Shown: positions 1 through 9,800, counted from the first letter of the stretch. The stretch is DNA of 48,683 nt from Pseudomonadota bacterium (GCA_018261905.1 JAGTRU010000035.1:1-48683), one strand, 5' to 3'. Program-made: numbers and translations. Notes: generated by a model from the letters alone, not told the origin.

Positions 1-106
1 CCCTGGGTTTTAGAACACCGGCGGCTGTCTTCTTCGAAGATTGCGTAAAGCAAAATGCCAACATCCCAACCGGTGTTGCACTTGATGTTTGAGACCGCCA
101 AGCAAA

Positions 107-518
107 AAGAAGGCGACCCTGGGTCGGTGCCCGCTGCGCGGGTTCCCTGCGCTACTCGAAACGCCGGGCGGCTGCGCAACTCGGGGCTGCGCCCCTCAAA
201 CAGTGCTCGCCGAAGGCCCCCGGCGTTTCTGCGTTGCTCGGCACCTCTCAAGGGGCCCGGCAAGGCGTCGCCGCCGAACCGACAGAACTCGTTATTGGCT
301 GTTTTTTTGTTTGGCCGCTGCCAGCGGGCTTTTTCTGGGGCAGAGCCGTCGTTCCGTGACGCTTTTCGGGTCCCCATGAGAGGCGCTGAGCAACGCAGGC
401 TTAAGCGGAAAAAGGGCGAGGACTGTCTGAGGGCGAAGCCCGAGTTCCGCAGCCCCCGCTTAAGCCGAGTAGCGCAAGGAACCCGCGCAGCGGGCGCCGA
501 CCCTGGGGTCGCCTTCTT
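107..518. repeat. Long imperfect inverted repeat (about 410 bp palindrome)
   Basis: The left arm starting at 107 (through GCTACTCG at 151-158) pairs with the right arm at 466-518, with few mismatches over about 50 bp. Inner blocks also pair: 171-202 with 422-452, and the block around 215-275 with the block around 350-400. The whole stretch is therefore one diverged palindrome centred near 310. Several open frames cross it (55-780, 89-379 and 401-661 on the minus strand), but their arginine- and proline-rich translations look like by-products of the repeat and I do not call them genes. Similar GC-rich blocks recur between genes in many proteobacterial genomes; that is from memory. The 1-698 stretch holds no gene I can support. 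Confidence 0.7.
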
Positions 519-526
519 CTTTGGCT

Positions 527-556
527 ACTTTCTTCTTGGCGAAGCAAGAAGAAAGT
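527..556. repeat. Perfect 12-bp hairpin beside the long palindrome
   Basis: ACTTTCTTCTTG (527-538) and CAAGAAGAAAGT (545-556) are exact inverse complements around a 6-nt loop. The hairpin lies just outside the 107-518 palindrome and is probably part of the same repeat unit. There is no T-run, so I do not call it a terminator. Confidence 0.6.
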
Positions 557-639
557 ATGCCCGCCCTCAAGGCGGAACACACCCGCCAAACAAGCCAACA
601 CAACAATTTGCCGAGCAGCAGATAAAACCAGAAAACCAA

Positions 640-668
640 AAACAGGAAAGCCTCCGCTCACCGGAGGC
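640..668 (-). terminator. Rho-independent terminator of icd
   Basis: GCCTCCG (650-656) and CGGAGGC (662-668) form a 7-bp stem with a 5-nt loop. Read on the minus strand the stem is followed by a T-rich run (complement of 640-649). It sits 31 nt beyond the icd stop codon. Confidence 0.7.
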
Positions 669-698
669 TCCCCCGCTCAAAACCAAAAACCCGCAAAA

Positions 699-1940
699 CT
701 ACATCCTCTCAATCATCGCCTCCCCAAACCCCGAACAAGAAAGCTCCTCCGCCCCCGCCATCAAGCGGGCAAAGTCATAAGTCACCTGCTTGTCGCCGAT
801 GGCCGCTTCCATCGCCCGGATCACCAGATCCGCCGCTTCCTTCCACCCCAGATGCCGCAGCATCATTTCGGCGGAGAGAATCAGCGACCCGGGATTGACC
901 TTGTCCTGGCCGGCGTATTTCGGCGCCGTACCGTGCGTCGCCTCGAAGCAGGCGTACTGGTCGGAGATGTTGGCGCCCGGCGCGATGCCGATACCGCCGA
1001 CCTGGGCGGCCAGGGCGTCGGAGATGTAGTCGCCGTTCAGGTTGGTGGTGGCGATCACGTCGTATTCGGCGGGGCGCAAGAGTATCTGCTGCAGGAAGGC
1101 GTCGGCGATCGAATCCTTGATGATGATCTCTCGACCGGTGTGCGGGTTCCGGACCTCGCACCACGGGCCGCCGTCGATCAACTCGGCACCGAACTCTTCC
1201 CGGGCCACCTGGTAGGCGACGTCACGGAACAGGCCTTCGGTGTATTTCATGATATTGCCCTTGTGCACGATGGTCACCGACTTGCGATCGTTGGTGATGG
1301 CGTACTTGATGGCAGCGCGCACCAGGCGGGTGGTGCCTTCGACGGAAATCGGCTTGATGCCGATGCCGGAAGTCAGCGGAAAACGAATTTTCTGGACGCC
1401 CATTTCCTCCTGCAGGAACTTGATGACCTTCTTGGCGCCCTCCGAGTCGGCCGCCCACTCGACGCCAGCGTAGATGTCCTCGGTGTTCTCGCGGAAGATG
1501 ACCATGTTGGTCAGTTCCGGATTCTTCAGCGGCGAGGGCACGCCCTTGAAATAGCGCACCGGGCGGACGCACTGGTAGAGGTCGAGTTCCTGGCGCAGGG
1601 CGACGTTCAGCGAACGAATGCCGCCGCCAACCGGTGTCGTCATCGGGCCTTTGATGGAAACCGAGTATTCCTTCAATGCCGCGAAGGTTTCGCTGGGGAA
1701 CCACTCATCCGGACCATACAGGCGGGTCGATTTTTCGCCGGCAAAGACCTCCATCCAGTGAATTTTCCGGCTGCCGCCGTAGGCCTTGGCGACCGCCGCA
1801 TCGATGACCTTGATCATGACCGGGGTGATATCGATACCGATGCCGTCGCCTTCGATGAAGGGAATGATCGGGTTATGGGGGGTGGCCTGCCCGGGAACGA
1901 TTTTCTGACCACCTGCTGGAATCGTGATGTGGGATGTCAT
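699..1940 (-). CDS. icd: Isocitrate dehydrogenase, NADP-dependent, dimeric (Icd)
   Basis: This 413-residue enzyme oxidatively decarboxylates isocitrate to 2-oxoglutarate in the TCA cycle. It has the E. coli Icd layout: the substrate-binding segment [10 protein letters not shown], then the [14 protein letters not shown] and NLNGDYISD blocks. The serine of IRSLN (about residue 110) is the site phosphorylated by AceK in E. coli, and aceK lies in this window. I start the gene at the ATG at 1940 because AGGAG ends 5 nt upstream; an in-frame GTG at 1946 would overlap that ribosome-binding site. The gene has its own terminator and is separated from the upstream monomeric IDH by two hairpins, so it is probably transcribed alone. 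Confidence 0.97.
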   Translation of the reverse strand: MTSHITIPAGGQKIVPGQATPHNPIIPFIEGDGIGIDITPVMIKVIDAAVAKAYGGSRKIHWMEVFAGEKSTRLYGPDEWFPSETFAALKEYSVSIKGPMTTPVGGGIRSLNVALRQELDLYQCVRPVRYFKGVPSPLKNPELTNMVIFRENTEDIYAGVEWAADSEGAKKVIKFLQEEMGVQKIRFPLTSGIGIKPISVEGTTRLVRAAIKYAITNDRKSVTIVHKGNIMKYTEGLFRDVAYQVAREEFGAELIDGGPWCEVRNPHTGREIIIKDSIADAFLQQILLRPAEYDVIATTNLNGDYISDALAAQVGGIGIAPGANISDQYACFEATHGTAPKYAGQDKVNPGSLILSAEMMLRHLGWKEAADLVIRAMEAAIGDKQVTYDFARLMAGAEELSCSGFGEAMIERM

Positions 1941-2045
1941 GCTCACTCCTTGCGTTGTTATTGAACGACCTGGATTTCGTCGCGCCTCCCTCGCTGGGGG
2001 CGCCGGACGGGGGTTGGCAGCGCCCGGCAGCGCTGACGATTATGA

Positions 2046-2082
2046 AGCAAAAAGGGCCGAGATGTCAGCCATCTCAGCCCTT
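2046..2082 (-). terminator. Terminator downstream of monomeric IDH
   Basis: A 13-bp arm (2052-2064) pairs with 2070-2082 with one mismatch around a 5-nt loop. On the minus strand it is followed by CTTTTTGCTTC. It lies about 65 nt past the stop of the monomeric isocitrate dehydrogenase gene. Confidence 0.7.
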
Positions 2083-2105
2083 GGAAAACGCCCTGCCAAA
2101 CACCG

Positions 2106-2137
2106 CTGGCGCGGCCCCGGCTAAGGGACCGCGCCAG
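2106..2137 (-). terminator. Second GC-rich hairpin after monomeric IDH
   Basis: CTGGCGCGGCCCC (2106-2118) pairs with GGGACCGCGCCAG (2125-2137) with one mismatch, starting only 9 nt beyond the stop codon. There is no clear T-run, so it may be a 3'-end stabilising hairpin working with the true terminator at 2046-2082. Confidence 0.45.
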
Positions 2138-2146
2138 TTTGCAGCA

Positions 2147-4384
2147 TCAGCCGCGCATTGCCTTCAGCGCGGCATTGAAGGTCGGACTCGGACGCATCAC
2201 CGCCTTGCACTTCACGGCGTCGGCCAGATAGTAGCCGCCGATATCGGCCGGCTTGCCCTGCACCGTCTTCATTTCAGCCACGATCTGCGCTTCGTTGTCG
2301 GTCAGCACCTTGGCCAGCCCGGCGAAATGGGCCGCCAGTTCCTTGTCCTCGGTCTGGGCAGCCAGTTCCTGCGCCCAGAACATGGTCAGGTAGAACTGCG
2401 AGCCGCGGTTGTCGAGCTCGCCGGTTTTCGGCGACGGCGACTTGTTGTTGTCGAGCAGCTTGCCGGTAGCGGCGTCCAGGGTCTTGGCGAGGAGCACGGC
2501 GCGCTGGTTGCCCTCCTTGATCCCCAGTTCTTCGAGCGAGACGGCCAGGGCCAGGAACTCGCCGAGCGAATCCCAACGCAGGTGGTTTTCCTGCGTCAGT
2601 TGCTGCACGTGCTTCGGGGCCGAACCGCCGGCCCCGGTTTCGTACATGCCGCCGCCGTTCATCAGCGGCACGATCGACAGCATCTTGGCCGAGGTACCCA
2701 GTTCCATGATAGGGAAGAGGTCGGTCAGGTAGTCGCGCAGGATGTTGCCGGTCACCGAGATGGTGTCCAGGCCGCGGGCGACGCGTTCCAGCGTGAAGCG
2801 CATGGCGCGGACCTGCGACATGATCTGGATGTCGAGACCACTGGTGTCGTGATCCTTGAGGTATTTCTGGACCTTCTTGATCAGTTCGTTCTCGTGCGGA
2901 CGATAGCTGTCCAGCCAGAAGATGGCCGGCATGCCGGACTGGCGGGCGCGGGTGACAGCGAGCTTGACCCAGTCGCGGATCGGTGCGTCCTTGACCTGAC
3001 AGGCGCGCCAGATGTCGCCGGCTTCAACGTTCTGGGTCAGCAGCACTTCGCCGGTATTGATATCGACAATGTTGGCGATGCCATCATCGGTGATTTCGAA
3101 AGTCTTGTCGTGCGAGCCGTATTCCTCAGCCTGCTGGGCCATCAGGCCGACGTTCGGGACAGTACCCATGGTCCGCGGATCGAAGTTGCCATGCCATTTG
3201 ACGAAATTGATCATCTCCTGGTAAATGCGGGCAAAGGTCGATTCCGGCATGACGCACTTGCTGTCGTACTGCTTGCCGTCGGCGCCCCACATCTTGCCGC
3301 CCTGACGAATCATGGCCGGCATGGAAGCGTCGACGATGATGTCGTTGGGCGAGTGGAAGTTGGTGATGCCCTTGGCCGAGTCGACCATCGCCAGACGCGG
3401 GCGGTGTTCCTGACAGGCGTGCAGGTCGCGGATGATCTCGTCGCGCTGCGATTCCGGCAGCGCCTTGATCTTCTCGTAGAGCGTGGCCATGCCGTTATTG
3501 ACATTGATGCCCAGTTCGTCGAAGACCTTGCCGTGCTTCTCGAAGGCTTCCTTGTAGTAGATTTTGACGCAGTGGCCGAAGACGATCGGGTGCGAGACCT
3601 TCATCATCGTCGCCTTGACGTGCAGCGAGAACAGGATGCCGGATTCGCGGCAATCTTCGAGCTGGGCTTCGTAGAAGTCGCAGAGCGCCTTCTTGCTCAT
3701 GAACATCGAGTCGATGATCTCGCCTTCGAGCAGCGAGAGTTTCGGCTTCAACACGGTGGTCTTGCCGCCCTTGGCGATCAGTTCCATGCGCACATCGCGC
3801 GCCTTGTCCAGGGTCAGGGATTTTTCACCGTGATAGAAGTCGCCAGTTTCCATGTGGGAAACGTGGGTCTGCGACCATTGTTTCCATTCGCCCATCGAGT
3901 GCGGGCGTTTCTTGGCGTAGTTCTTGACGGCAGCCGGTGCGCGGCGATCGGAATTGCCTTCGCGCAGCACCGGATTGACGGCGGAACCCAGGCACTTGGC
4001 GTAACGGATCTTGAGCGCCTTTTCTTCATCGCTATTGGCCATTTCCGGATAGTCGGGAATGGCGTAGCCCTTGGCCTGCAATTCCTTGACACAGGCGATC
4101 AACTGGGCGACCGAGGCGCTGATGTTGGGCAGCTTGATGATGTTGGTGTCCGGCAGCAGGCACTTCTTGCCCAGTTCGCCGAGGGTATTGGGAACCCGCT
4201 GTTCTTCGCTCAGGCACTCGGGGAACTCGGCTAGTACGCGAGCTGACACGGAAATGTCGGCTTTTTCGATCTCAATGCCGGCCGGTGCGGTAAAAGTCCG
4301 CACGATCGGCAAGAATGCACACGTCGCGAGCAACGGCGCTTCGTCGGTCAACGTGTAAATGATTTTTGACTTTCCACCAGCCAT
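2147..4384 (-). CDS. icd2: Isocitrate dehydrogenase, NADP-dependent, monomeric type
   Basis: This is a 745-residue monomeric NADP-IDH, matching the usual length of the Azotobacter/Corynebacterium family (about 740). It is unrelated in sequence to the dimeric Icd beside it but performs the same reaction. Recognisable blocks include the N-terminal [25 protein letters not shown] and [14 protein letters not shown]. It starts at the ATG at 4384, with AAGGGG upstream. It lacks the dimeric enzyme's AceK target segment, so on family knowledge it should escape AceK control. It is divergent from aceK across a 228-bp gap that probably holds both promoters. Having both IDH classes side by side is known in some proteobacteria. 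Confidence 0.96.
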   Translation of the reverse strand: MAGGKSKIIYTLTDEAPLLATCAFLPIVRTFTAPAGIEIEKADISVSARVLAEFPECLSEEQRVPNTLGELGKKCLLPDTNIIKLPNISASVAQLIACVKELQAKGYAIPDYPEMANSDEEKALKIRYAKCLGSAVNPVLREGNSDRRAPAAVKNYAKKRPHSMGEWKQWSQTHVSHMETGDFYHGEKSLTLDKARDVRMELIAKGGKTTVLKPKLSLLEGEIIDSMFMSKKALCDFYEAQLEDCRESGILFSLHVKATMMKVSHPIVFGHCVKIYYKEAFEKHGKVFDELGINVNNGMATLYEKIKALPESQRDEIIRDLHACQEHRPRLAMVDSAKGITNFHSPNDIIVDASMPAMIRQGGKMWGADGKQYDSKCVMPESTFARIYQEMINFVKWHGNFDPRTMGTVPNVGLMAQQAEEYGSHDKTFEITDDGIANIVDINTGEVLLTQNVEAGDIWRACQVKDAPIRDWVKLAVTRARQSGMPAIFWLDSYRPHENELIKKVQKYLKDHDTSGLDIQIMSQVRAMRFTLERVARGLDTISVTGNILRDYLTDLFPIMELGTSAKMLSIVPLMNGGGMYETGAGGSAPKHVQQLTQENHLRWDSLGEFLALAVSLEELGIKEGNQRAVLLAKTLDAATGKLLDNNKSPSPKTGELDNRGSQFYLTMFWAQELAAQTEDKELAAHFAGLAKVLTDNEAQIVAEMKTVQGKPADIGGYYLADAVKCKAVMRPSPTFNAALKAMRG

Positions 4385-4612
4385 GAATATCCCCTTGCGT
4401 TGGATTGGATGATTATTGGTCCGGGCGAACCCCGGAACTTATTTAAAGCAGTTTGCAAAAAGCAAAACGTTGAAAGTATCGGCTTCCCGCGCATCCCAGT
4501 CAACGAAACAGGTTTTCACAGGGTGACCGGACGGCCCCCAGAGCGCGCTCTCTCCGGCCTTTTCAGCCGGACGCGGTGCTACCATCGGGCCTTCTGCAGG
4601 AGACAAAACACA

Positions 4613-6385
4613 ATGAAAATATCCGTTGGTCTCTACGGCACCAATGCCCACCAGATCGCACTCGCCATGATCCAGGGGTTCAACCGCCATTACAGCCTGT
4701 TCCGCGCCACCAGCCAGGCAGCCAAGGCGCGCTTCGAGCATGGCGACTGGCTCGGCGTGCACCAGGCGGTCAAGGAGCGCATCCGCTTCTACGACGACCG
4801 CGTCGACGAGTGCGTCGAGCGCCTGGACCACGAGTTCAACGTGCGCCACCTTGAGCCGCCGACCTGGCAGCAGATCAAGCTGCTCTACATCGGCCTGCTG
4901 CTCAACCACAAGCAGCCGGAACTGGCCGAAACCTTCTTCAATTCGGTCACCACCAGGATCCTGCACCGCGACTATTTTCACAACGACGTGTTGTTCGTCC
5001 GCCCGACCCTATCGACGGAAAACCTCGAAGCCGACAACGACCCGATCTACCGCAGCTATTACGCCAAGGCCGACGGCCTGCACGGCGCGATGCGCAGCAT
5101 CATTGCGGATTTCCACTGGCAACGGCCGTTTGCCGATCTGGCGCGCGACGTCGACCAGGTTTACCGCAGCATCAGCCACTTCCTGCAGGGCATTCCGCGG
5201 CGCGAGGTAAATTTCCAGATACAGGTCCTGGCCTCCGCCTTCTATCGCAACAAGGCCGCCTACATCATCGGCAAGGCGATCAATGGCGCCGCCGAATACC
5301 CCTTCGCCATTCCCGTCCTGCACGATGCCGACGGCCGGCTTTACCTCGACACCGTGCTGCTCGACGCCTGGCGCATCGGCCTGCTCTTCTCGCTGTCGCG
5401 CGCCTATTTCATGGTCGACATGGAAGTGCCGTCCGGCTACGTCCAGTTCCTGCGCAGCATCATGCCCAACAAACCGCGCTCCGAAATCTACGTCATGCTC
5501 GGCCTCGGCAAGCAGGGCAAAACCATGTTCTTCCGCGACTTCATCTACCACCTGCACCATTCGGAAGACAATTTCATCATGGCCCCCGGCATCCGCGGCA
5601 TGGTCATGCTGGTGTTCACGCTGCCCTCCTTCCCTTACGTCTTCAAGATCATCAAGGATGTCTTCAGCGCCGCCAAGAACACCGACAAGGCCACCGTCAA
5701 GAAGAAATTCCTGCTCGTCAAACAGGTCGACCGCGTCGGCCGCATGGCCGACACCCTGGAATTCTCCAACGTCGCCTTCCCCTTGAAGCGCTTCGCCGAC
5801 GAAGTGCTGAGCGAATTACGCACGGTGGCCCCCTCCTGCTACGAAATCGAAGGCGAGAGCCTGATCATCAAGCATCTCTATATCGAGCGCCGGATGGAGC
5901 CGCTCAACATCCACCTCGAGCGCATGGAGCGCAGCAACAACAGCGCCGGCCTGGAACACGCCATCCGCGAATACGGCAGCGCCATCCGCGAACTGGCGCA
6001 GGCCAACATTTTTCCGGGCGACATGCTGTGGAAGAATTTCGGCGTCACCCGCTACGGCCGCGTCGTGTTCTACGACTACGACGAAATCGAATACATGACC
6101 GACTGCAATTTCCGCAAGATCCCGGTCGCTCCCGATTACGAAACGGAAATGTCCGGCGAAGTCTGGTATCCGGTGGCCCGGAACGATATTTTCCCGGAAG
6201 AGTTCAGCACCTTCCTGCTCGCCTCGCCGACGCTGCGCCAGGTCTTCCACAAATACCACGCCGACCTGCTGACCCCAGAATTCTGGCAGAACGCCCAGCA
6301 GAAGATTCGCGACGGCCACGTCGAGGACTTTTTCCCTTATCCGCAGGAACTGCGCTTCTGCAATAACCGTCCCGACGCTTCCTGA
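4613..6385 (+). CDS. aceK: Isocitrate dehydrogenase kinase/phosphatase (AceK)
   Basis: AceK phosphorylates and dephosphorylates dimeric Icd, diverting isocitrate to the glyoxylate bypass during growth on acetate-type carbon. The 590-residue product is close to the E. coli length of 578. It carries the ATP-binding segment GLGKQGKTMFFRDF, the PYVFKIIKD kinase-like segment and the YDYDEIEYMTDCNF catalytic block containing the acidic catalytic residues. I chose the ATG at 4613 because CAGGAG lies 11 nt upstream; the frame stays open back to 4400 but that part reads as leader sequence. Isocitrate lyase and malate synthase are not in the window, so aceK is uncoupled from the classical aceBAK order here. 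Confidence 0.96.
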   Translation: MKISVGLYGTNAHQIALAMIQGFNRHYSLFRATSQAAKARFEHGDWLGVHQAVKERIRFYDDRVDECVERLDHEFNVRHLEPPTWQQIKLLYIGLLLNHKQPELAETFFNSVTTRILHRDYFHNDVLFVRPTLSTENLEADNDPIYRSYYAKADGLHGAMRSIIADFHWQRPFADLARDVDQVYRSISHFLQGIPRREVNFQIQVLASAFYRNKAAYIIGKAINGAAEYPFAIPVLHDADGRLYLDTVLLDAWRIGLLFSLSRAYFMVDMEVPSGYVQFLRSIMPNKPRSEIYVMLGLGKQGKTMFFRDFIYHLHHSEDNFIMAPGIRGMVMLVFTLPSFPYVFKIIKDVFSAAKNTDKATVKKKFLLVKQVDRVGRMADTLEFSNVAFPLKRFADEVLSELRTVAPSCYEIEGESLIIKHLYIERRMEPLNIHLERMERSNNSAGLEHAIREYGSAIRELAQANIFPGDMLWKNFGVTRYGRVVFYDYDEIEYMTDCNFRKIPVAPDYETEMSGEVWYPVARNDIFPEEFSTFLLASPTLRQVFHKYHADLLTPEFWQNAQQKIRDGHVEDFFPYPQELRFCNNRPDAS

Positions 6386-6391
6386 ACAAGA

Positions 6392-6413
6392 CAGGGCCGC
6401 AAGCGCGGCCCTG
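6392..6413. terminator. Hairpin between convergent aceK and dut
   Basis: AGGGCCGC (6393-6400) and GCGGCCCT (6405-6412), plus one flanking C:G pair, form a perfect stem with a 4-nt loop. It lies between the aceK stop and the dut stop and could serve both strands. No strong T-run follows on either strand. Confidence 0.5.
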
Positions 6414-6436
6414 GTCGGATTTGCGACGAACCCGCC

Positions 6437-6886
6437 TTAGCTGTGGCCGGTACTGCCGAAACCACCCTCACCGCGCTTGCTGGCGTCGAACTCATCGACA
6501 ATATTGAAGCCGACCTGCAGCACCGGCACGATGATCATCTGCGCGATGCGATCCAGCGGGTTCAGCGTGAATTCCGTCTGGCCGCGATTCCACACCGAAA
6601 CCATCAATTCGCCCTGGTAATCGCTGTCGATCAGGCCAACCAGGTTGCCGAGCACGATACCGTGCTTGTGACCGAGGCCGGAGCGCGGCAGGATCATTGC
6701 CGCCAGGCCGGGATCGGCCAGGTGGATGGCCATGCCGGTCGGCACCAGCACGGTCTGGCCGGGGACAACGGTCAGCGGCTCGGCAATGCAGGCGCGCAGG
6801 TCGAGACCAGCCGAACCGGGCGTCGCGTAATGGGGCGGCGTGTCGCGCAGGCGTTGGTCGAGAATCTTTACATCAATCGTGTGCAT
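6437..6886 (-). CDS. dut: dUTP diphosphatase (Dut)
   Basis: This 149-residue trimeric dUTPase hydrolyses dUTP to dUMP and pyrophosphate, keeping uracil out of DNA and feeding dTMP synthesis. Conserved motifs are visible: [37 protein letters not shown] and the glycine-rich C-terminal arm GEGGFGSTG, which closes over the active site. The start overlaps the 3' end of coaBC by 14 nt, so the two are probably co-transcribed. The coaBC-dut order is common in proteobacteria. Confidence 0.97.
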   Translation of the reverse strand: MHTIDVKILDQRLRDTPPHYATPGSAGLDLRACIAEPLTVVPGQTVLVPTGMAIHLADPGLAAMILPRSGLGHKHGIVLGNLVGLIDSDYQGELMVSVWNRGQTEFTLNPLDRIAQMIIVPVLQVGFNIVDEFDASKRGEGGFGSTGHS

Positions 6887-8075
6887 CGTCGCTTCCTGTT
6901 AAATGGGCAATGTGTTCTACAAGCTGGCGAGCCAGCACCGATTTCGGCGCCGGGGTCAGCGGATGGACGCCAGTCTCGTCAAAGAGGACCAGCCGGTTGT
7001 CGTCGCCGCCGAAGCCTTCCTGGATCAGGTTGCCGGCGATCAGCGGGATATTCTTCCTGTGCCGCTTGGCCTGGGCATATTCTTCGAGATTGCGGCTCTC
7101 AGCCGCGAAGCCGACGCAGAACGGGCCATTCTTCAAAGCCGCGACTTCGGCCAGGATGTCCGGGTTCTCGACCAGTTCGATCGGCGGCACGCCGCCGGTA
7201 TCTTTCTTCAACTTGTGTTCGGCCGCATTGGCCACGCGGTAATCGGCCACCGCCGCCACGCCGATGAAAATATCGGCAGAAGCCGCCCGCGCCAGCACGG
7301 CGGCGTGCATCTCGAGCGCACTCCTGACATTGACGCATTCAACGCCCTGCGGCACCGGCAGCGCCACCGGCCCGGAAACCAGCGTCACCTCGGCACCGGC
7401 CTGGCGGGCGGCGCGGGCCAGGGCATAGCCCATGCGCCCGGAAGACAGGTTGGTGATGCCGCGTACCGGGTCGATGGCTTCGAAGGTCGGCCCGGCGGTC
7501 AGCAAGACTTTCCGGCCGGCCAGCAATTTTGGTGTGAAGAAGGCGATGACTTCCTCGAGAATTTCTTCCGGCTCCAGCATGCGGCCGGCGCCGACTTCGC
7601 CGCAAGCCTGTTCGCCGCTCGCCGGGCCGAGTATCTGCACGCCGTCGGCCGCCAGTTGCGCCACATTGCGCTGCGTCGCCGGGTTCTGCCACATCTGCAG
7701 ATTCATCGCCGGCGCCACGAGGAGCGGACAAGCCCGGGCCAGCACCATGGTGGACAGCAGATCGTTGGCCAGGCCGTGGGTGATGCGCGCCAGGAAATCG
7801 GCCGAGGCCGGCGCCACCAGCATCAGGTCGGCCGAACGCGACAGATCGATATGCGCCATGCCGTTCGGCATGCGCTGATCCCACTGATCGGTGAATACCG
7901 ATTTGCCGGACAAGGCCTGAAAGGTCGTCGTCGTCACAAAATGCGTCGCCCCCTCGGTCATCGCCACCTGCACCTCGGCGCCCTGCTTGACCAGCAGGCG
8001 GACCAGCTCGGCGGCCTTGTAGGCGGCGATACCGCCGGTTACGCCGAGTATTATGCGTTTTGCATTTAATTCCAT
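6873..8075 (-). CDS. coaBC: Bifunctional phosphopantothenoylcysteine decarboxylase/synthase (CoaBC)
   Basis: CoaBC condenses 4'-phosphopantothenate with cysteine (CoaB) and decarboxylates the product (CoaC) on the way to coenzyme A. The N-terminal flavoprotein half starts [13 protein letters not shown] and carries His75 ([10 protein letters not shown]), the PAMN motif and Cys158 in SGEQACGE, matching E. coli numbering. The C-terminal CoaB half begins near [18 protein letters not shown]. Two ATGs lie in tandem at 8078 and 8075; I take 8075 because it gives the E. coli numbering and better spacing from a weak GGCAAG. Length is 400 residues, typical for the fusion. It is divergent from radC over 46 bp. 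Confidence 0.96.
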   Translation of the reverse strand: MELNAKRIILGVTGGIAAYKAAELVRLLVKQGAEVQVAMTEGATHFVTTTTFQALSGKSVFTDQWDQRMPNGMAHIDLSRSADLMLVAPASADFLARITHGLANDLLSTMVLARACPLLVAPAMNLQMWQNPATQRNVAQLAADGVQILGPASGEQACGEVGAGRMLEPEEILEEVIAFFTPKLLAGRKVLLTAGPTFEAIDPVRGITNLSSGRMGYALARAARQAGAEVTLVSGPVALPVPQGVECVNVRSALEMHAAVLARAASADIFIGVAAVADYRVANAAEHKLKKDTGGVPPIELVENPDILAEVAALKNGPFCVGFAAESRNLEEYAQAKRHRKNIPLIAGNLIQEGFGGDDNRLVLFDETGVHPLTPAPKSVLARQLVEHIAHLTGSDDAHD

Positions 8076-8121
8076 CATCTTGCCATTAGAATGTGAGCCT
8101 GGCCATTTTATAGGAAATAAC

Positions 8122-8802
8122 ATGGCGATCACCGACTGGCCCGCCGGCGAACGACCGCGCGAACGTTTGCTGGCGCATGGCCCGGCCCATCTCTCGGATG
8201 CCGAACTGCTGGCCATTTACCTGCGTGTCGGCGTGCGCGGCAAGAGTGCCGTCGATCTGGCGCGCGACCTGCTGTTGCGCTTCGACGGCCGCCTCAACCG
8301 TCTGGCGGACGCTTCGCTCAACGAACTGGCCAGCGTTTCCGGCATTGGCCTGGCCAAGGCCGCCCAGCTCAAAGCCAGTTTCGAACTGGCCCGCCGCGCC
8401 CTGCTCCAGGACATGGCGAAACGCGACACCTTCGCGGCACCGGGGGCCGTTCGCGACTGGCTGCGCCTGAAACTGGCCGACCGGCCGCATGAAATCTTTA
8501 TGGCGTTGTGGCTGGATGCGCAGAATCGTCTACTAATAGCGGAAGAACTTTTCGTCGGCACCTTAACCCAGACTTCCGTCTATCCCCGGGAAGTGGTCAA
8601 GGCCGGCTTGGCCCGCAATGCCGCCGCCGTCATCCTCGCTCACAATCACCCGTCCGGCCTCGCCGAGCCCTCGCGGGCCGACGAAATGCTCACCGGCACC
8701 TTGAAGGAAGCCCTGGCCATGGTCGATATCAAGCTGCTCGACCATTTCATCGTAGCCGGCAACAGCCCGCCGCTATCCTTTGCCGAACGGGGACTTTTAT
8801 AG
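8122..8802 (+). CDS. radC: RadC family JAB-domain protein
   Basis: This is a 226-residue RadC (UPF0758) protein, the family's usual length. The N-terminal part has a helix-hairpin-helix-like segment ([22 protein letters not shown]). The C-terminal JAB/MPN domain carries the metal-binding pattern with an upstream Glu, HNHPSG and a later Ser and Asp (EPSRADEML). The family was once linked to DNA repair, but its biochemical role is unsettled. The start at 8122 follows GGAAATAAC. It lies between divergent coaBC and the ribosomal protein genes, as in many proteobacteria. Confidence 0.93.
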   Translation: MAITDWPAGERPRERLLAHGPAHLSDAELLAIYLRVGVRGKSAVDLARDLLLRFDGRLNRLADASLNELASVSGIGLAKAAQLKASFELARRALLQDMAKRDTFAAPGAVRDWLRLKLADRPHEIFMALWLDAQNRLLIAEELFVGTLTQTSVYPREVVKAGLARNAAAVILAHNHPSGLAEPSRADEMLTGTLKEALAMVDIKLLDHFIVAGNSPPLSFAERGLL

Positions 8803-8818
8803 AAAAAGCAAAAAATGC

Positions 8819-8847
8819 TTGATAGAAGCCATCATTATTCGTAAAAT
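8819..8847 (+). promoter_or_regulatory. Sigma-70 promoter of rpmB-rpmG
   Basis: TTGATA (8819-8824) and TAAAAT (8842-8847) are separated by exactly 17 nt, a near-consensus sigma-70 promoter, 37 nt upstream of the rpmB start codon. Confidence 0.65.
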
Positions 8848-8884
8848 CGCGGGCTTTCTTCTAGCGAATTCTGGAGCACCAATC

Positions 8885-9054
8885 ATGGCGCGAGTCTGCC
8901 AAGTAACGGGTAAAGCCCCGATGGTTGGGAACAAAGGGTCGAAAGCGAAAACCGCTTCATCCGCCTGCGCGTTTCCAACGCCGGTCTGCGCTTGATCGAC
9001 AAGAACGGTATTGATACCGTCCTGGCCGACCTGCGTGCCCGTGGCGAAGTCTGA
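8885..9054 (+). pseudogene. rpmB: Ribosomal protein L28 gene, internally deleted and out of frame
   Basis: The first 16 codons ([16 protein letters not shown], 8885-8932) and the last 38 codons ([11 protein letters not shown]... to ...[10 protein letters not shown], from 8938) match bacterial L28. A normal betaproteobacterial gene has about 23 codons between them, including the basic KTKRRFLPN region; here only 5 nt (8933-8937) remain. The net loss is 64 nt, which shifts the frame, so translation from the ATG leaves the L28 reading frame. Promoter, upstream region and rpmG are intact. L28 is a large-subunit protein and normally present in every genome, so I suspect an assembly deletion; a real lesion would require a second rpmB copy elsewhere. 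Confidence 0.85.
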
Positions 9055-9073
9055 TTAAGGAAGGATAAGTAAA

Positions 9074-9241
9074 ATGGCTAAAGGCGGACGCGAAAAAATC
9101 AAGCTGGAATCTACAGCTGGTACCGGACACTTCTACACCACCTCCAAGAACAAGCGCACAACGCCTGAAAAACTGGAGTTCAACAAGTACGATCCGAAGG
9201 CTCGTAAGCACGTTGCTTACAAGGAAGTGAAGCTGAAGTAA
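9074..9241 (+). CDS. rpmG: 50S ribosomal protein L33
   Basis: This 55-residue basic protein of the large ribosomal subunit begins [14 protein letters not shown] and ends [11 protein letters not shown], the standard proteobacterial L33. It has no zinc-binding cysteine pairs, so it is the Cys-minus type. It starts 19 nt after the L28 stop with AAGGA upstream, and the pair forms the usual rpmB-rpmG operon, closed by the terminator at 9265-9295. Confidence 0.95.
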   Translation: MAKGGREKIKLESTAGTGHFYTTSKNKRTTPEKLEFNKYDPKARKHVAYKEVKLK

Positions 9242-9264
9242 TTCAGCCTCCTCCAGCTTTCGAC

Positions 9265-9295
9265 AAACCCGCCTTTCGGCGGGTTTTGTTTTTTC
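9265..9295 (+). terminator. Rho-independent terminator of rpmB-rpmG
   Basis: AAACCCGCC (9265-9273), loop TTTC, GGCGGGTTT (9278-9286), followed by a T-rich run to 9295. It starts 24 nt past the rpmG stop. Confidence 0.85.
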
Positions 9296-9308
9296 TACCC
9301 GCTTTTTC

Positions 9309-9800
9309 TCAGGCCCGGCGCTTGAGAAGAAATACGGCGTAGCCGAGAATGCCGGCAAAAACCAGCACCGACCAGTTGGCCATCGACAGGTCGAGGAAGA
9401 CCCATTCCTTGCTGGTACAAAACCCGGTCGCCAGGAAAAGCGGTGGATATTGCATGCCCAGCCAGTCCACCAGGCGCTCGATGAGGTTGGGATCGGTATA
9501 GCTGCACTCATTTGCCAGCTCGGGGAAAGCTTGCATCCAGGTCTGGTAGGCGGCCACTCCCATGCCGAGCACAGCCAGCCCGGCAACCAGGACCGCCCAG
9601 ACGATACGTCCGGCCGGCAGCAGGTAACCGGCCACGGCGACGCCGCCGACCAACAAATAGACCAGACGCTGGAAAATACACAACGGACACGGCGCCAGAT
9701 GCAACATGGCCTGCAGTTCCAAACCAAAACCCACCAACCCAAAACAACCCAGCGCCAAAGTGGCAAACCACGCCCGGAGGGGCACTTGCGAAAAAACCAT
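9309..9800 (-). CDS. dsbB: Disulfide bond formation protein B (DsbB)
   Basis: DsbB is an inner-membrane quinone reductase that reoxidises periplasmic DsbA. The 163-residue product has four hydrophobic segments, the first periplasmic pair CPLC (Cys38/Cys41) after TM1 and the second pair at Cys100 (NECSYTD) and Cys129 (GFCTSKEW), all four catalytic cysteines of the family. It starts at the ATG at 9800 with GGAAAG upstream. It is convergent with rpmG and divergent from rstA. Confidence 0.95.
   Translation of the reverse strand: MVFSQVPLRAWFATLALGCFGLVGFGLELQAMLHLAPCPLCIFQRLVYLLVGGVAVAGYLLPAGRIVWAVLVAGLAVLGMGVAAYQTWMQAFPELANECSYTDPNLIERLVDWLGMQYPPLFLATGFCTSKEWVFLDLSMANWSVLVFAGILGYAVFLLKRRA

Noticed and set aside
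55..780. 241-aa open frame at the window start
   Set aside because: It crosses a long palindrome and the icd terminator, has Arg/Pro-rich low-complexity translation, and overlaps the end of icd; no ribosome-binding site.
1934..4234. 766-aa open frame opposite the monomeric IDH gene
   Set aside because: Antisense shadow of a GC-rich gene; the translation is His/Asp/Arg/Gly-rich with no domain, while the minus strand encodes a clear enzyme.
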